Below, in pieces: positions 61,540-64,000 of a stretch of DNA of 64,000 nucleotides (within the stretch, counting starts at the first letter, position 1; the number at the start of each line of letters is the position of its first letter). A model generated the notes under the pieces. That model ran no database searches, was not told the DNA's origin, and saw only the letters and a list, made by a program, of their open reading frames with translations. The DNA is from G963662675 sp963676845. GTDB taxonomy: Bacteria; Bacteroidota; Bacteroidia; Bacteroidales; Prolixibacteraceae. The stretch spans positions 17,874-81,873 of the forward strand of contig CAXXKK010000016.1 of assembly GCA_963676845.2 (NCBI GenBank). The letters run 5' to 3'. Both the position numbers and the translations under genes were made by a program.

Positions 61540-62759
61540 TATTCGTAGATTAATGTACTCAGCTTTTGTTCTTCAAGAATTTCGTTTGCAATTTCCAGAA
61601 TTATTTCACTGGTGATGCTATTTATCCTTTCGTAAATTCGGGGGAGTGTGTCTACCTTATTGTATAAAAGATAACTTTTCCCGAGAGTTAACATTAGGTC
61701 GTCCCGGTTTTCACTGGAAATGGCAATTTGTCCTATTAGTTGTTTTTTTGCTTTGCTAAGTTGAAGACTTCCAAGTTTTTTTTCTCGTAGCAGCCGAAAT
61801 TCTTTTTTGACGAGTGTTATAGCTTTTTCAAGGTTTTCACGATCAGTTCCAAAGTAAATATTGAATTGTCCGGTATCTGATAATGCGCTGTAGTTTGATT
61901 CGATATTATAAGCAATTCCGTTACGTTCCCGCAAACTTAGGTTTAGTCTGGAGTTCATGGATTGTCCTCCAAGCAGATTGTTTAAAAGAACCATGCCCAT
62001 TCTTTTTTTACTATTGGCATCGTAGGCAATGTTGCCGATAATGCAGTGGGATTGGAATGTGTCTTTTTTTATCTGCTTAAAGTTTACTGTATAGTTATCG
62101 AAGGCTTGTCGTTGATGTATTCTTTCTTTTGAAGGAATGCTTCCAAAATATTTTTCAGCTAAATAGAGAAAGGTTTCAAAAGGAATATTTCCAACTGAGC
62201 TTAAAACCATCTCGTTGGTGTGATAATTGTTTTTTATAAAATTGAGGACAGTTTTCCTGCTGAAGTTTTTAATGATCTCAGGTGTTCCTAGTATGTTGCG
62301 CGCAATGGGGTGTCCGTCAAAAAGCAATTCGTCAAATTCATCAAAGATCAGTTCAGAAGGGCTGTCTTTGTAGGAATTTATTTCATCAATTACAATTTCT
62401 TTTTCCCGATTTATTTCCCGTTCAGGGAAAGTGCTGTTTGTGATAATGTCACTAATCAACTCCATACTACGGTCGTAATGTTCATTCAGAAAAGTGGCAT
62501 AAATTGCTGTTTCTTCTTTAGTTGTAAACGCATTTAGTTCACCTCCAACATTTTCAATGCGATTGAGTATATGGAAGGCCTTTCGTTTTTTTGTGCCTTT
62601 AAAAATGACGTGTTCGATAAAATGAGCAATGCCCTGTTCTTCTGGAGATTCATCTCTTGATCCGGTGTTTAGTATAATTCCGAAATGTGCAGCAGGAGAT
62701 TCAACTTGCTGATGAATCAATCTTATTCCGTTGGGCAATGTGTATGTGTTGGTTCTCAC
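61539..62759 (-). CDS. M16 family zinc peptidase
   Basis: This is a 406-residue pitrilysin/insulinase family protease of the processing-peptidase type. The inverted zinc motif HxxEH appears as AHFIEHVIFKGT (about 46-57), with the distal Glu in FTTKEETAIYA and the R/Y-pair region of the C-terminal domain in GGQSMNSRLNLSLRERNGIAY. There is no signal peptide, so action is cytoplasmic. The start codon is GTG (62757-62759), supported by a well-spaced promoter ending about 24 bases upstream. Usual dimer partner is not apparent; one-chain forms of this length often act as homodimers. Confidence 0.93.
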   Translation of the reverse strand: MRTNTYTLPNGIRLIHQQVESPAAHFGIILNTGSRDESPEEQGIAHFIEHVIFKGTKKRKAFHILNRIENVGGELNAFTTKEETAIYATFLNEHYDRSMELISDIITNSTFPEREINREKEIVIDEINSYKDSPSELIFDEFDELLFDGHPIARNILGTPEIIKNFSRKTVLNFIKNNYHTNEMVLSSVGNIPFETFLYLAEKYFGSIPSKERIHQRQAFDNYTVNFKQIKKDTFQSHCIIGNIAYDANSKKRMGMVLLNNLLGGQSMNSRLNLSLRERNGIAYNIESNYSALSDTGQFNIYFGTDRENLEKAITLVKKEFRLLREKKLGSLQLSKAKKQLIGQIAISSENRDDLMLTLGKSYLLYNKVDTLPRIYERINSITSEIILEIANEILEEQKLSTLIYE

Positions 62760-62782
62760 TTTTTTGTGTAAATTTTGGAGTG

Positions 62783-62813
62783 CAAAAGTAGGAAACCCAA
62801 ATTGATTTCCAAT
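62783..62813 (-). promoter_or_regulatory. Promoter of the M16 peptidase operon
   Basis: Minus strand: ATTG (62810-62813), a 19-base spacer, then TACTTTTG (62783-62790). This places transcription start near 62776 and supports the GTG start at 62759. Confidence 0.6.
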
Positions 62814-62884
62814 TGATAACCGGGTGAAATAGAAATAGTTTAAACGAAGTGGAGAAAAAAATGTACAGATGGGTGATTTTTTAT

Positions 62885-62914
62885 TTTGTAGTTAATTTTT
62901 TTGAGCTATATTTG
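62885..62914 (+). promoter_or_regulatory. Promoter of tRNA-Phe
   Basis: TTTG (62885-62888), 18 bases, TATATTTG (62907-62914). Expected start of transcription about 30 bases before the tRNA. Confidence 0.6.
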
Positions 62915-62949
62915 CCACCGCAAAACCGAAAGGTAATGCTCTTCAAAAG

Positions 62950-63022
62950 GGTGCCATAGCTCAGTTGGTAGAGCAATGGACTGAAAATCCATGTGTCCCT
63001 GGTTCGATTCCAGGTGGCACCA
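62950..63022 (+). tRNA. tRNA-Phe (anticodon GAA)
   Basis: The acceptor stem GGTGCCA pairs with TGGCACC (63015-63021). The anticodon arm ATGGA-CTGAAAA-TCCAT gives GAA. The T arm CCTGG-TTCGATT-CCAGG is perfect and the discriminator is A. Length 73; CCA is not encoded. Confidence 0.97.
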
Positions 63023-63025
63023 CCT

Positions 63026-63065
63026 AAAAGGGAAAAGATGAAAATCTTTTCCCTTTTTTATTTTT
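63026..63065 (+). terminator. Terminator of tRNA-Phe
   Basis: A 14-bp perfect stem (63026-63039 with 63044-63057) with a GAAA tetraloop and a T run. It lies four bases after the tRNA. Confidence 0.92.
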
Positions 63066-63310
63066 ATTATCACATGCTGTTTTAAGGTTGAAGGAATCCG
63101 GAATCTTAGATCAGTTTATAATTCTAGTTGGTAGATGTTTTTCAAGAATAAATTTTAGCTACTCGATATAGAAAAAAGCCTATTGTTTTTTCGGAGAAAG
63201 AATTGCTTATGTAGAATGTGCATAAATTAAGCTTGTATATACATTTTAAAGTCATCAGTTTTGAAAGAATATGCAGATATATGTATTTTCGCCATATTAT
63301 AAAGAACGTT

Positions 63311-64000
63311 ATGAATAAATATACTAAACATACGCTTAAAAATGGTTTGTCACGACGGAGCTTTTTGTCGCGTGCTGCAATTGCTTCATGCGCTACAGGT
63401 CTGGTCGGATTAACCGGTTGTACTCCTAATGGTCCCAGTGAAGAGGTTTTTGAAAAAGGTCTGACTTACGGGAATAGTACAGATGAAGGTGCTCTTTTGT
63501 CATTTCTTCCAAAGCCGGAAGAAATACCTGACGAAGATATTAGCAAAACAGAAACTTTTGATGTTGTAATTGTTGGTGCAGGTGCTTCTGGGGTTCCGGC
63601 ATCTTTGTCTGCTCTTGAAAATGGAGCTTCAGTTGCAGTTCTTCAAAAGGAAAGTGTGGCTGTTTCTCAGGGGAATTCAGGAGCCGGAATTGATATTGAG
63701 AATAGTAGTAAGGCCGGAGTTGAAGCATTAGTGTCCAGACTTATGGGAGACAATGCACACCGTTGTAACCCGGATTTGCTTAGAGCATGGGCTTACAATT
63801 CAGGAGAGGCAGTTTCCTGGGTTATTGATCGTGCACAAAAAGGGTGGAGCTAGTGTTATTAATCAAGGCAATCTTCAACAGGTTAATATTTTGAAGATGA
63901 ATGGTTACGACCTTAGTTTTCATACAGCATATTTTGGTTCAAAACCATATACAAATGGTGATGGAATGCGCGATCTTGCAGCTTACGCCGAAAAAGAAGG
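63311..64000 (+). pseudogene. Tat-exported FAD-dependent oxidoreductase, partial and frameshifted
   Basis: From the ATG at 63311 the protein has a twin-arginine signal (LSRRSFLSRAA) followed by a lipobox-like LVGLTGC. An FAD Rossmann motif DVVIVGAGASGVPA then marks a fumarate reductase/ketosteroid dehydrogenase-like flavoprotein. The frame closes at 63853, but another frame continues without a stop to the window edge, reading GASVINQGNLQQVN to MRDLAAYAEKEG. Removing one G from GGG at 63842-63844 joins them as AQKGGASV. The rest lies outside the window. The reading frame from 63218 would add 31 unlikely residues before the Tat signal. Confidence 0.75.

Noticed and set aside
63218..63310. Longer N-terminus of the FAD oxidoreductase
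   Set aside because: The added residues would bury the twin-arginine signal 40 residues inside; the ATG at 63311 places it correctly.

Overview
The window looks like a chromosomal segment of a Bacteroidota bacterium, probably of the Bacteroidales/Marinilabiliales type. The grounds are the protein families (STN-type TonB receptor with a DUF4249 lipoprotein, DUF1573, TlpA-like thioredoxin with an N-terminal DUF4369-like region, bacterial serpin, an MraY with a long insert), many promoters of the TTTG-N19-TAnnTTTG type, and weak Shine-Dalgarno sequences. There is no rRNA operon, CRISPR array, prophage or classical insertion sequence. Two tRNAs are present: Ser(GGA) and Phe(GAA).

Layout. 0-1.7 kb: GTPases der (cut by the window edge) and era. 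1.9-4.3 kb: tandem pair of secreted CE1-like esterases. 4.4-9.4 kb: M20 dipeptidase, acyl-CoA dehydrogenase, a small GIY-YIG nuclease gene between palindromic repeats, a SLOG-type protein and kdsB. 9.5-14.6 kb: a tight four-gene operon (receiver protein, TPR/beta-barrel protein, HEAT-repeat membrane protein, family 2 glycosyltransferase) that looks like a synthase-dependent exopolysaccharide system. 14.7-20 kb: MFS transporter, cyclophilin, gdhA, TatD nuclease, asparaginase, tRNA-Ser. 20-22.6 kb: ExbB/ExbD proton-channel operon. 22.8-31.2 kb: pfkA, a two-component system, DUF1573 protein, meaB, TlpA-like lipoprotein, lpdA. 31.5-33.3 kb: small lipoprotein and serpin. 33.4-41.6 kb: an ECF sigma operon with an inner-membrane/beta-barrel hybrid protein, STN-TonB receptor, DUF4249 lipoprotein, a plug-like protein without a barrel and an unknown secreted protein. 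41.7-58.6 kb: the complete division and cell wall (dcw) cluster on the minus strand, mraZ to ftsZ, with a second ftsZ and yqeY at its end. 58.9-62.8 kb: an acyltransferase pair resembling the glycine-lipid enzymes GlsA/GlsB, an O-methyltransferase and an M16 peptidase. 62.9-64 kb: tRNA-Phe and the start of a Tat-exported FAD oxidoreductase.

Most unusual points: (1) tandem divergent ftsZ paralogues, the second frameshifted; (2) ftsA, ftsZ copy 2, yqeY and the final oxidoreductase each carry an indel, which means either assembly errors or real decay; (3) the exopolysaccharide-like operon; (4) the ECF sigma operon with hybrid and plug-only proteins; (5) a GIY-YIG gene framed by REP-like hairpins; (6) a 10-bp periodic repeat before mraZ that has the geometry of an MraZ operator but a different core. 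All identifications come from reading the sequence and recalled family knowledge; no database search was run.
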